From DAOPXV01 sp035352535 (GTDB lineage Bacteria; Muiribacteriota; UBA9980), in the NCBI GenBank assembly GCA_964545075.1, contig CAZJFS010000109.1, positions 1 to 14,731 of the forward strand: DNA of 14,731 bases. Reading direction: 5' to 3'. Below are positions 1-6,842 of this stretch, piece after piece. Within the stretch, counting starts at the first letter, position 1. Each line of letters starts with the position of its first letter. The notes beneath the pieces were generated by a model. The model made no database searches and was not told where the DNA came from. It saw nothing but the letters and a program-made list of their open reading frames with translations. The position numbers and the translations under genes were made by a program.

Positions 1-755
1 CCCGCGACAACCGTAGGATCGCCTTGAGCGTCCAGGTGGAAGATTTCAGGGTGCGTCCATACGTCGGCGCTATCATAAGCGACGAATATCGGGACGTCCC
101 CTATTATGGATATGCCTTTATCGTTGGCGTATTTTTTGGCCGAGAGCCACTGGCGAAAAAACAAGAATTGGAGAAATTTATGGAAATCTATCGTTTCGGC
201 GAGTTCTTTTTTTGCGGCTTTTAATGCTTCCGGTTCTCGCTTGGCAAGGGCCGGGCTCCACTTCGACCAAACGGCTCCTTCATTTTTTTCCTTCAGCGCC
301 ATGAAAAGAGCGAAATCGTCGATCCATGATATGTTCTCAGCGCAGGAGCAAAATTCCTCATAATCTTTTTTTAAAGCGGTTCCGGCGGCTGATGCGGCAA
401 AATTTTTAAAGGCTTTTTTATACAGGGAATACTTATAAATTATCACCGGGCCGAAATCAACGTTCTTTTCAGGAAATTCAGGGATCGGTTCAACGTCCCC
501 GGGCGAAAGTATTCCCTCTTTTATAAGCTTATCGGGGCTTATCATAAGAGGATTTCCGGCGATCGCCGAAAAACAGGCGTATGGTGAATCGCCGTAGCCG
601 GTGGGTCCGAGCGGCATTACCTGCCAGAGTTTAGCGCCTGATTTTTCCATGAAATCTATGAATTTATATGTGTTTTCTCCAAGATCGCCGATTCCGTATC
701 TTCCGGGAAGCGACGTCGGGTGCATTAGAACGCCGAAAGACCTTTTAAATCTCAT
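1..755 (-). CDS. malQ: 4-alpha-glucanotransferase (amylomaltase), N-terminal part, runs off the left edge
   Basis: Disproportionating enzyme of the GH77 family. It transfers alpha-1,4-glucan segments between maltodextrins in the cytoplasm during maltose or glycogen metabolism. The minus strand reads open from an ATG at 755-753 to the window edge, giving 251 codons. The N-terminus carries the MalQ signature TSLPGRYGIGDLG (about residues 14-26), then QVMPLGPTGYGDSPY, and later GDVPIFVAYDSADVW followed by DPTVVAG just before the edge. These are strongly conserved in MalQ, so the family call is firm. The catalytic Asp/Glu residues lie further downstream, outside the window, so activity cannot be judged. 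A GGTGA ribosome site about 8 nt upstream supports the start. The gene is divergent from deoD across a 179-bp spacer. Confidence 0.93.
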   Translation of the reverse strand, partial: MRFKRSFGVLMHPTSLPGRYGIGDLGENTYKFIDFMEKSGAKLWQVMPLGPTGYGDSPYACFSAIAGNPLMISPDKLIKEGILSPGDVEPIPEFPEKNVDFGPVIIYKYSLYKKAFKNFAASAAGTALKKDYEEFCSCAENISWIDDFALFMALKEKNEGAVWSKWSPALAKREPEALKAAKKELAETIDFHKFLQFLFFRQWLSAKKYANDKGISIIGDVPIFVAYDSADVWTHPEIFHLDAQGDPTVVA

Positions 756-785
756 TTTTTATTCACCAGCCATTTTTCATTATTC

Positions 786-795
786 CGCTTAAGCG
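786..795. repeat. 10-bp perfect palindrome in the malQ/deoD spacer
   Basis: CGCTTAAGCG is self-complementary and lies about 30 bp upstream of the malQ start, between two divergent genes. It could be an operator half or an mRNA leader hairpin for malQ. A palindrome this short also arises by chance, so no function is claimed. The rest of the 756-934 spacer is AT-rich and holds the probable deoD promoter. Confidence 0.25.
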
Positions 796-866
796 ATAGA
801 GCTTTGCGCCATATTTGAATAAAAATAACATAAGTTGCAGCCTTTTGTAAAGAAAAAAATATTTTC

Positions 867-895
867 TTGATTTTTATCCGATTCTGTTGTATTTT
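867..895 (+). promoter_or_regulatory. probable sigma-70-type promoter of deoD
   Basis: A -35-like TTGATT (867-872) is separated by 17 bp from a -10-like TATTTT (890-895), in AT-rich DNA directly upstream of deoD. The predicted transcript would start near 902, leaving about 30 nt of leader that includes the AGGGGTGG ribosome site. This rests on motif and spacing only. Confidence 0.4.
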
Positions 896-934
896 AACCG
901 TCTGAAATAAAACAAAACACTAGGGGTGGTAATA

Positions 935-1636
935 ATGAGTATCCATATCGGCGCTAAAAATGGTGAAATAGCTAAAACAGTATTGCTTCCGGGCGATCCG
1001 ATGAGAGCTAAATTCATAGCCGAGAAATTTCTCGAGAACGCCGTCTGCTATAATACCGTCCGCGGCATGCTCGGATTCACCGGAAAATATAAAGGCAGAC
1101 CCGTTTCAGTTCAGGGCAGCGGCATGGGCATGCCCTCCATATCCATTTACGCTAACGAACTCATATCCGAATATAAGGCTGAAACGCTTATAAGGATTGG
1201 TTCCTGCGGTTCGATGCAACCCGACGTGAAATTAAGGGACGTTATTCTGGCCATGACATCCTCGACTGATTCAAGCATGAACAAGCTTCGGTTCAAAGGC
1301 ATGGACTACGCGCCCTGCGCTGATTTCGGGCTTTTAATGAAGGCTCACGCAGCCGCCGCGAAGAAAGGCGTGGACGTAAAAGTTGGAAACGTCCTTTCGG
1401 CGGACACTTTCTATGATGATGATCCTGAAGCATGGAAACTCTGGGCTAAATTCAGGGTTCTCGCGGTCGAGATGGAAACCACGGCTCTGTATACGCTTGC
1501 CGCTAAGTTCGGCGTGCGCGCGCTTTCAGTGCTGACCGTCAGCGACAGCCTGGTCACTCATGAAAAGACTTCCTCGGAAGAGCGTGAAAAAACTTTTACG
1601 GCGATGGTTGAAATAGCCCTGGATGCAGCCGAATAA
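935..1636 (+). CDS. deoD: purine nucleoside phosphorylase, hexameric DeoD type
   Basis: Phosphorolyses purine (deoxy)ribonucleosides to free base and (deoxy)ribose-1-phosphate in cytoplasmic purine salvage. The 233-residue length fits bacterial DeoD. With the ATG at 935 as residue 1, the active-site positions known from E. coli PNP fall at the same numbers: His4, Gly20, Arg24, Arg43, Arg87 and Ser90 for phosphate, Glu179-Met180-Glu181 for ribose, Ser203-Asp204 near the base, and Arg217. This one-to-one match supports both the call and the start. An in-frame GTG at 926 lies inside the ribosome site AGGGGTGG (922-929) and is therefore unlikely. The gene appears monocistronic, with a promoter-like element upstream and a hairpin with a T run downstream. 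The catalytic set looks intact. Confidence 0.97.
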   Translation: MSIHIGAKNGEIAKTVLLPGDPMRAKFIAEKFLENAVCYNTVRGMLGFTGKYKGRPVSVQGSGMGMPSISIYANELISEYKAETLIRIGSCGSMQPDVKLRDVILAMTSSTDSSMNKLRFKGMDYAPCADFGLLMKAHAAAAKKGVDVKVGNVLSADTFYDDDPEAWKLWAKFRVLAVEMETTALYTLAAKFGVRALSVLTVSDSLVTHEKTSSEEREKTFTAMVEIALDAAE

Positions 1637-1672
1637 AATTTAATATAAAAAAATGCATTTCAAAAGGACTCT

Positions 1673-1707
1673 CTTTTAAAAATATAACTTGTTTTTAAAA
1701 GCTTTTT
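1673..1707 (+). terminator. AT-only hairpin with T run after deoD (possible terminator)
   Basis: CTTTTAAAAA (1673-1682) and TTTTTAAAAG (1692-1701) form a perfect 10-bp inverted repeat around a 9-nt loop, followed by C and five Ts (1703-1707). Position and T run suit an intrinsic terminator for deoD, but the stem has only one G:C pair at its base, so it would be weak. It overlaps the candidate promoter of the next gene, so it could instead be a regulatory site. Confidence 0.4.
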
Positions 1708-1717
1708 GTGATAATAT
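1689..1717 (+). promoter_or_regulatory. candidate promoter of the small YjfB-like gene
   Basis: TTGTTT (1689-1694), a 17-bp spacer, then TAATAT (1712-1717). The start of transcription would fall near 1724, about 40 nt ahead of the ATG at 1767. The -35 part lies in the right arm of the AT-only inverted repeat. I looked for a flagellar sigma-28 pattern (TAAA with GCCGATAA) and did not find one. Confidence 0.35.
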
Positions 1718-1766
1718 TTAAATAAGGATATATTGGTTTTAACTGTGCTGAAGGAGAGTGATTTTC

Positions 1767-1946
1767 ATGGATGGAGCGTCACCGGCAAGCAGTCAGAGCA
1801 AGATGATGATTCAATTGCAAATGCTCAAACAGGCTAACCAGATTCCCGCGGAGATGGCTGATAAGTTGATCAAACAGACCGTGAATCAGGTCAAAGCAGG
1901 CATCGGCAGCGGAAACCCTAACGGAACCATAGACATACAAGCATGA
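1767..1946 (+). CDS. small 59-residue protein, YjfB-like (putative motility protein family)
   Basis: A real gene: AAGGAGAG (1751-1758) sits 8 nt before the ATG, and a strong terminator follows the TGA. An in-frame GTG at 1758 overlaps the ribosome site and is rejected. The protein is small, Met/Gln/Lys-rich and lacks any signal peptide or membrane segment. It has a Ser-rich start, an amphipathic helical middle (about residues 10-45: MMIQLQMLKQA, then a Lys/Gln-rich helix), and a tail ending NPNGTIDIQA. That layout, a short helical hairpin closing with a Gly-Asn/Ile-Asp-type tail, resembles the YjfB family (putative motility proteins) as I recall it. I could not test this by search. The function of that family is itself unclear. 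Treat the family call as tentative and the gene call as solid. Confidence 0.7.
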   Translation: MDGASPASSQSKMMIQLQMLKQANQIPAEMADKLIKQTVNQVKAGIGSGNPNGTIDIQA

Positions 1947-1976
1947 TCTTTGCATATTCATTTTTATAAAACATTT

Positions 1977-2028
1977 ACTATTCGCTTCTTTTGGTTCGCT
2001 ATAATCAAAATGAAGCGATAGTTTTTTT
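1977..2028 (+). terminator. intrinsic terminator after the small YjfB-like gene
   Basis: ACTATTCGCTTC (1977-1988) pairs with GAAGCGATAGT (2012-2022), with one bulged T. The stem is extended by TTTTG (1989-1993) against CAAAA (2006-2010), closing a 12-nt loop, and a run of seven Ts follows (2022-2028). This is a convincing rho-independent terminator. It lies only about 24-33 nt before the next coding region. Confidence 0.85.
2000..2005 (+). promoter_or_regulatory. perfect -10 hexamer inside the terminator loop
   Basis: TATAAT occurs in the loop of the 1977-2028 terminator. It is the only good -10 element between that terminator and the dehydratase gene. No convincing -35 lies 16-18 bp upstream (TTTACT at 1974-1979 is 20 bp away), and there is no TG extension. 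Transcription starting near 2012 would avoid forming the hairpin. It may be chance. Confidence 0.3.
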
Positions 2029-2051
2029 AAATGCCTTAATTATTGAAAGGG

Positions 2052-3104
2052 GTGTCTCAAATTATACGCGCAGAAAAATTTTTCAAAGGTAACAACGTTC
2101 TTATCACCGGCGGCACCGGAACAGTCGGTACCGCTCTCGTAAAGGAACTTTTAAAGTATAAACCCGAAAAAATAAGGATCTATAGCCGTGATGAGACCAA
2201 ACAGTTCGAGCTTCAGCATGAACTTGCGCAATACCATAAAACAATGCGTTATTTCATCGGTGACGTAAGAGACAAAGAGCGTCTTAAGATCGCCCTTGAA
2301 TCGACTGATATAATTTTTCACGCGGCCGCGCTCAAGCACGTTCCTGCTTGCGAATATAACCCTTTCGAGGCATTGAAAACGAACGTGCTGGGCACTCAGA
2401 ATGTTATCGAAGCCGCCCGCGCGACGCCAAGCGTTCGGAAAGTCATCTTCATTTCCACTGACAAGGCTACTAATCCGTCCAATACAATGGGAGTTTCAAA
2501 GCTTTTTGCGGAAAGGCTGATCGTCAACGCCAATCAATACAAGGGCGCTTCCAGAAATATAATCTTTTCGAGCGTCCGCTTTGGAAACGTTATCGGCAGC
2601 CGCGGTTCGCTTATACCGCTTATAAAAAGACAGGTTGAAACCCACGATTACGTGACGCTTACCGATCCTTCAATGACGCGGTTCATACTGTCTCTTTCGC
2701 AGGCCACCAATCTTGTGCTCAAGGCCGCTACGCTTGCGCGCGGCGGAGAAACGTTTATTTTAAAGATGCCGGTGGTCAATATAAAGGATTTTATTGAAGT
2801 TCTGGTGGAATATTACGCGCCAAAATTTAAAAAAGCGGCCGAAGACATCAAATTGAAGGTAGTCGGAATACGCCGCGGCGAAAAGCTTTATGAGGATCTT
2901 ATGACGGGCGAGGAATCATACTGCGCCGTTGAAAGCCCTGATATGTTTATACTTTTACCGGATCTTTTAAGCGATAAGGACCATCAAAAATACTATGACG
3001 CATCCCGCATCAAGGTTTACGGGAAACATGCGTCGACCGATTGCAAATGTATGTCGAAGAAACAGATGCTGCAAATGTTTAGTGAACAGAACGTCCTCTT
3101 ATAA
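2052..3104 (+). CDS. NAD(P)-dependent nucleotide-sugar 4,6-dehydratase, CapD/CapE/FlaA1-like (start uncertain)
   Basis: An extended SDR enzyme of the polysaccharide-biosynthesis (CapD) family. Members typically dehydrate UDP-GlcNAc to a 4-keto-6-deoxy sugar for capsule, O-antigen or flagellin glycans. Numbering from GTG 2052, TGGTGTVG (19-26) is the Rossmann dinucleotide loop, HAAALKHVP is the family signature, and STDKA (135-139), Met146 and Lys150 form the active site. Met replaces the usual SDR Tyr, as in CapE-type members, so it is not a defect. RFGNV, TDPSMTRF and RRGEKLYE follow as expected. There is no ATG near the N-terminus. Options are TTG 2043 (no ribosome site), GTG 2052 (ribosome site too close) and ATT 2061 (well placed behind AAAGGGG). 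GTG is reported as a compromise. The short soluble form lacks the membrane domain of WbpM-type proteins. It lies 22 nt before the epimerase-like gene. Confidence 0.88.
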   Translation: MSQIIRAEKFFKGNNVLITGGTGTVGTALVKELLKYKPEKIRIYSRDETKQFELQHELAQYHKTMRYFIGDVRDKERLKIALESTDIIFHAAALKHVPACEYNPFEALKTNVLGTQNVIEAARATPSVRKVIFISTDKATNPSNTMGVSKLFAERLIVNANQYKGASRNIIFSSVRFGNVIGSRGSLIPLIKRQVETHDYVTLTDPSMTRFILSLSQATNLVLKAATLARGGETFILKMPVVNIKDFIEVLVEYYAPKFKKAAEDIKLKVVGIRRGEKLYEDLMTGEESYCAVESPDMFILLPDLLSDKDHQKYYDASRIKVYGKHASTDCKCMSKKQMLQMFSEQNVLL

Positions 3105-3126
3105 ATTAATAGCGGAGCGTGAAAAA

Positions 3127-4068
3127 ATGAATGTACTTCTGACGGGCGGCGCGGGTTTCATAGGGCGCTGGGCATTAAAGGAACTTATTGAAAATGGCCA
3201 TCAGGTAACTGTTCTGGATGACCTTTCCAATTCCTCTCTCGAAAACATAAAAGAGTTCGAAGGACGAAAAGGTTTTAAAAAGGCTTACGTCGGAACCATA
3301 CTCGATAACGGCCTTCTTCAAAAGATATTCGCGGAAGGAAAGTTCGATCACGTCATGCATCTTGCGGCTTCCATCAATGTACAGGAAAGTATCGACAACC
3401 CCAAAAAAATATTCGATAACGATGTTTGCGGGACTTTCAACGTGCTTGAAAGCGCCAGGGAGAACGGGTGCTCGTTTTTATTCATGTCGACGTGCATGGT
3501 ATATTCATCGTGTTCCCTGCCCGAGGGAATATCGGAAACGCATCCGGCTCATCCGGCTTCGCCATACGCCGCGGCCAAGCTCGCCGGCGAGAATTATACC
3601 TTGTCGTATTTTAAAGCTTATGGCATGAAAACTCTTGTCGTCCGTCCTTTTAACACATACGGTCCATACCAGAAGTCAAATATGGAAGGGGGCGTGGTTC
3701 CGATATTCGTGAGCCGCGCCATTCGCGGCGAAGAGCTCCGTATTTATGGCGACGGCACTCAAACACGCGATCTTTTATATGTAGAAGATTGCGCCCGCTT
3801 TTTAAGGCTCGCCGCCGAAAAATGTCACGCGGGGGAAGTTAACGGCGTGTTGCTTAATGCGGGTACCGGTAGCGACGTCACAATAAATGCTTTGGCCGAT
3901 CTTATTTCCGGAGGCAAGGTTAAAATAAATCATGTGGCGCATATACACCCTCAATCGGAGATACCAAAATTGTTATGCGATTCGCGGCTTGCATCGCGAA
4001 TTTTAAAGTGGTCTCCGAAGTTCGACCTTGAATCCGGTATAGCGATAATGAAAAAATTTTTGAGTTAG
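3127..4068 (+). CDS. NAD-dependent epimerase/dehydratase, GalE-like extended SDR
   Basis: Cytoplasmic nucleotide-sugar enzyme, 313 residues, the usual length for GalE/RmlB relatives. TGGAGFIG near residue 6 is the NAD loop, DDLSNSS follows the second strand, and HLAA is conserved. The catalytic set is Thr122 (in STCMVY), Tyr147 and Lys151 (SPYAAAK). Downstream are RPFNTYGP, YGDGTQTRDLLYVED and a substrate-binding tail, all typical. The substrate cannot be read from the sequence: a UDP-hexose 4-epimerase or a dTDP/GDP-sugar dehydratase are both possible. The ATG at 3127 is chosen because GGAG (3114-3117) precedes it by 9 nt and the protein begins directly with the Rossmann strand. The reading frame is open further upstream (to about 2995), but that stretch overlaps the dehydratase. 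Pairing with the dehydratase suggests one sugar-nucleotide branch for a surface glycan. Confidence 0.93.
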   Translation: MNVLLTGGAGFIGRWALKELIENGHQVTVLDDLSNSSLENIKEFEGRKGFKKAYVGTILDNGLLQKIFAEGKFDHVMHLAASINVQESIDNPKKIFDNDVCGTFNVLESARENGCSFLFMSTCMVYSSCSLPEGISETHPAHPASPYAAAKLAGENYTLSYFKAYGMKTLVVRPFNTYGPYQKSNMEGGVVPIFVSRAIRGEELRIYGDGTQTRDLLYVEDCARFLRLAAEKCHAGEVNGVLLNAGTGSDVTINALADLISGGKVKINHVAHIHPQSEIPKLLCDSRLASRILKWSPKFDLESGIAIMKKFLS

Positions 4069-4131
4069 CGCCAATTCATTATTAAACGGGCTTTTAAGCC
4101 GTATCGACGCTTGCTCCAAATCTTCTTTTTC

Positions 4132-4160
4132 TTGACATTATGGCTCTTATATTGTATATA
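4132..4160 (+). promoter_or_regulatory. strong promoter of the signalling operon
   Basis: A perfect -35 TTGACA (4132-4137), a 17-bp spacer and a -10 TATATA (4155-4160). Transcription would begin near 4166, giving a very short leader (about 17 nt) with the ribosome site GGCGGTGA (4168-4175) ahead of the ATG at 4183. It is the clearest promoter in the window. It has the housekeeping sigma-70 form, so the operon is probably not under a dedicated alternative sigma factor. Confidence 0.7.
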
Positions 4161-4182
4161 TTTATTCGGCGGTGATTGTAAA

Positions 4183-5271
4183 ATGAAAAAAAATAAAATA
4201 TTATTTCTATATCTTCTTTTGTCTTTCTCATTAGTTTTGACCGGTTTTTCCGATGCGCTATCCGCTGAAGGAAAGAAGACGTCCGCGTCGCATATGAAAG
4301 TCGGCTATGTCGATCTTTCAACGCTTCTGGCGTTTCATCCTTATATGCAGTATTTTTCCTTCGAATCTAATGTTTTTATAAGACCCATAAAAGAAAAAAC
4401 CGATAAATCGGATCTTTTAAAGCAAATAAGAGACAGGCAGGAAAAGTATAAAATATTCCGCGAAACCAAAGATGCTGAAATGAAGCGGCTCCAGGAAGAC
4501 GTTTCGACGGTCGAGAACGAGATAAACAAGCTGCGCGTCAAGTTAAGCCGCGAACAGACCCTTTTAAACCAGAAATATTCGGACGAGTATACGAAACTTT
4601 CAGCCGAGAAAGAAAAGAAAGAACGTACGGAAATATATCATCGCGAGCTTTCGAAGCTCGAGCAGGAATATTACAACGACAAAAAAATATATGAGCAGCA
4701 GAAATCCAAAATATCCGAGCAGATGAATGAAATAATGCAAAAACTTCTGGAAGTGGATTATTTAAGCCGTAAGGACGGAGAGGATTTTTTCAACGGGATC
4801 GTCGCCGAGATCAATTCCGCGCTTAAAGAGGTCGCCGACGAAAAAAAAATACCGGTGGTTTTAAATTCAAATTTCATATCCGTTTTTTCATCCTCGAATT
4901 TTGCGGCCCCTGGAAATTATGACGAACAAAATTCAGCCGTCAGGCTTGAAACCCTTCCGATGGCTAATTATACTTCTATCATTGATAACCTGGAACAACT
5001 GGAAGCGGCTTCGGCCACTTCGGAGATAGAAGCCGGTTCGGCGGCATTAAGCAGTTATTGCAATACTTTTTTTGGCAGGCGGAAGGAGATCGTCCGTTTG
5101 TTTTATAAGAGCGGGATACTTAATCAAATGGTGCTAGTCGGTGGAGAGGACCTGACGCTCGAAACGTTAGAACGTATATTCGCGAAACATTCAATTCCTA
5201 AAATTAGAAGTGAAAAAATTATTCGGGCGGTGGGTTCACTTCTTTATAAAATGCCTGAGAATTTAAAGTAA
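4183..5271 (+). CDS. secreted coiled-coil protein, Skp/OmpH-like
   Basis: A 362-residue exported protein. The N-terminus (MKKNK, then a Leu/Phe-rich core to about residue 20, then FSDALSA) is a signal peptide, with cleavage probable near residue 28. There is no lipobox Cys. KVGYVDLSTLLAFHP just after cleavage resembles the opening strand of Skp/OmpH periplasmic chaperones. A long charged coiled coil follows (about 70-200), then DFFNGIVAEINSALKEVAD with KKIPVVLNS, which resembles the closing Skp strand ('...ydlVld'). The last 110 residues are unrecognised and less charged. At twice the usual Skp length, it may not be a general chaperone. The frame is open upstream to 4111, but only the ATG at 4183 has a ribosome site and yields a signal peptide. 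It heads the signalling operon, 11 nt before the phosphatase gene. The Skp call is moderate. Confidence 0.75.
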   Translation: MKKNKILFLYLLLSFSLVLTGFSDALSAEGKKTSASHMKVGYVDLSTLLAFHPYMQYFSFESNVFIRPIKEKTDKSDLLKQIRDRQEKYKIFRETKDAEMKRLQEDVSTVENEINKLRVKLSREQTLLNQKYSDEYTKLSAEKEKKERTEIYHRELSKLEQEYYNDKKIYEQQKSKISEQMNEIMQKLLEVDYLSRKDGEDFFNGIVAEINSALKEVADEKKIPVVLNSNFISVFSSSNFAAPGNYDEQNSAVRLETLPMANYTSIIDNLEQLEAASATSEIEAGSAALSSYCNTFFGRRKEIVRLFYKSGILNQMVLVGGEDLTLETLERIFAKHSIPKIRSEKIIRAVGSLLYKMPENLK

Positions 5272-5282
5272 TGGGATATTAA

Positions 5283-6428
5283 ATGAGCTTTTCCGATAGT
5301 TCTAAAAATATTATTCCCCAGAATTTTACAGTTCTGATAGTCGATGACGAAGACTATATAATTGATTTTTTTAAAGAAGCCATAAGTTACTGGGGATATA
5401 ATGTAATCGGCGCTCAGAACGCCATTGACGCCATTGACGTTATGCGTGAGACCAAGATCCACTTGCTTATCACCGATAATAACATGGAAAATCCGGATGA
5501 TGGGATGAAGCTGGCTCTTAAAGCACATGAACTCTTTCCGGATACCATAGTGTTCTTGATGACCGGGCAGTATGTCGATGACGAAACGCTTAAATTTTGT
5601 GAGAACAATTTCATATCTTTTCTTCAAAAACCCATAAGGACAAGCGAATTAAAAATACTTATAAAAAACACGGTCAGTAATTACAACAAACAGATCGAAT
5701 ATAAGAGCGATATAGAAACGGCGCGGAAAATAATCGAAAGCACTTTTCCGAAATCGCTTCCTTCTTATAAAAATGTTGACTTTTTCAGCATTTATAAACC
5801 TGTTTTTGATATAGGCGGAGATTTTTACGATTTCGTAAGGGTGAGCGATGAGCAGTGCATATTTTATTTGTGCGACGTTCAGGGACACGGCATTCATTCG
5901 GCGATCTTTTCAAACACTATAAGAATATTTTTCAGGGCTTTTATCGAAACGACGAAAGATTTGTCCGAGATCGCCGTGCGGCTTAACAATTCAATGTGCG
6001 CCGAAACTCATTCCAAATCGATGGCTACCGCTTTTTTTTCCGATTTCAATCCGAAAACAGGCGAATTCATGTATGTTAATGCCGGTCACGAAATTCCTCT
6101 GCTTTACAGGGCTGCGTCCGATTCTTTCGAAGAAATGGAAGTGGGCGGGACGATCCTTGCCATATTCAACGATCTTAAATACGAGAAAAAAAACACGCGT
6201 TTTTTTGAAGGGGATATTTTTTTCCTGTATACCGATGGCGTATGCGATAATTATAATATAAATTTTCAGGGTTTTAAAATTGACAGCGTAAAGGAAATAA
6301 TCAAGGAAAATCACTCGGAGAAGGCCGAGGCGATCGGGCACAAAATATTTTCAGCGATACAGAAACACCTTGGTGGAAATCCTCAAAATGATGACATGGC
6401 GTTTATTATCTTGAAAATGAATTCTTAG
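5283..6428 (+). CDS. response regulator with SpoIIE/PPM serine phosphatase output (RsbU-like)
   Basis: A cytoplasmic switch protein expected to dephosphorylate a phospho-STAS antagonist when its receiver is phosphorylated. The receiver (about 15-135) has the acidic pair Asp21-Asp22, phospho-acceptor Asp65, Thr94 and Lys116. The loop after Asp65 reads NNMENPDDG, two residues longer than the usual MPxxDG spacing. A short helical linker leads to a PPM-type SpoIIE domain (about 165-380). Its metal ligands are all present: GGDFYD (Asp180), DVQGHG (Asp198), TDG (Asp318) and NDD (369-371). It should therefore be active. The ribosome site before the ATG is poor (GGGAT), which suggests translational coupling to the upstream gene 11 nt away. 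The likely substrates are the STAS proteins encoded next. The domain plan resembles RssB/HsbR-type regulators, but without a fused HATPase. Confidence 0.94.
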   Translation: MSFSDSSKNIIPQNFTVLIVDDEDYIIDFFKEAISYWGYNVIGAQNAIDAIDVMRETKIHLLITDNNMENPDDGMKLALKAHELFPDTIVFLMTGQYVDDETLKFCENNFISFLQKPIRTSELKILIKNTVSNYNKQIEYKSDIETARKIIESTFPKSLPSYKNVDFFSIYKPVFDIGGDFYDFVRVSDEQCIFYLCDVQGHGIHSAIFSNTIRIFFRAFIETTKDLSEIAVRLNNSMCAETHSKSMATAFFSDFNPKTGEFMYVNAGHEIPLLYRAASDSFEEMEVGGTILAIFNDLKYEKKNTRFFEGDIFFLYTDGVCDNYNINFQGFKIDSVKEIIKENHSEKAEAIGHKIFSAIQKHLGGNPQNDDMAFIILKMNS

Positions 6429-6453
6429 AAAAATATTAAAATATAAAGGTTGA

Positions 6454-6825
6454 GTGATACCGGCTATGAATGTAAACGTTATTAAAGATGAAAGTTATAT
6501 TGTTTTTCAGATAATAGGAAACTTCGATCAGCAAGGCGCGATGTTTTTAAGGGAAAAACTGATAAATGATTTCGGTATCGCCGAAGAAGTGCCGGCGACC
6601 ATGCCGCAGGTAATATTCGATTTTTCACAGATAGAATCCGTTTCCTCTTCGGGCATTGGTCTTCTGGCTTCCCTGCAAAGAACATTCAATAGATCGAATA
6701 AACATCTGGCGCTCGTGAAAATTCCGAATTCGTTGCAGCAGATTCTTCGCGTCGCGAATCTTATCGGAGTGTTCTCCATTTATAAAACCCTTGATGAAGC
6801 GGTTAAGTTACAGGCCGCGAAATAG
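6454..6825 (+). CDS. STAS-domain anti-sigma-factor antagonist (SpoIIAA/RsbV-like)
   Basis: A single-domain protein of 123 residues. STAS antagonists bind and neutralise an HATPase kinase partner when unphosphorylated, and are released when that kinase phosphorylates a conserved Ser. The core is FDFSQIESVSSSGIGLLASL. Aligned to the classic DSSG motif, Ser65 is the predicted phosphosite and Ser64 replaces the usual Asp. An insertion of about ten residues (GIAEEVPATMP) precedes the third strand. The start is uncertain: GTG 6454 lies 4 nt after AAAGG (6445-6449), while ATG 6466 gives a more typical N-terminus but has no ribosome site at normal distance. The gene sits between the receiver-phosphatase and the receiver-kinase genes, the classic place for their shared substrate. 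Confidence 0.9.
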   Translation: MIPAMNVNVIKDESYIVFQIIGNFDQQGAMFLREKLINDFGIAEEVPATMPQVIFDFSQIESVSSSGIGLLASLQRTFNRSNKHLALVKIPNSLQQILRVANLIGVFSIYKTLDEAVKLQAAK

Positions 6826-6842
6826 AATGGAGTGTTGTTAAA

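Noticed and set aside
24..792. Plus-strand open frames of 63-85 codons
   Set aside because: They lie antisense to malQ, whose minus-strand protein has clear family motifs throughout. They have no family resemblance of their own.
4086..4102. ACGGGCTTTTAAGCCGT, possible terminator after the epimerase-like gene
   Set aside because: The stem needs a bulge and is only about five pairs, and no T run follows directly. It is not convincing as a terminator.
5421..5438. In-frame 9-bp tandem repeat (GCCATTGAC twice, Ala-Ile-Asp)
   Set aside because: It fits the normal second helix of a receiver in length and pattern, so it is most likely ordinary coding sequence.
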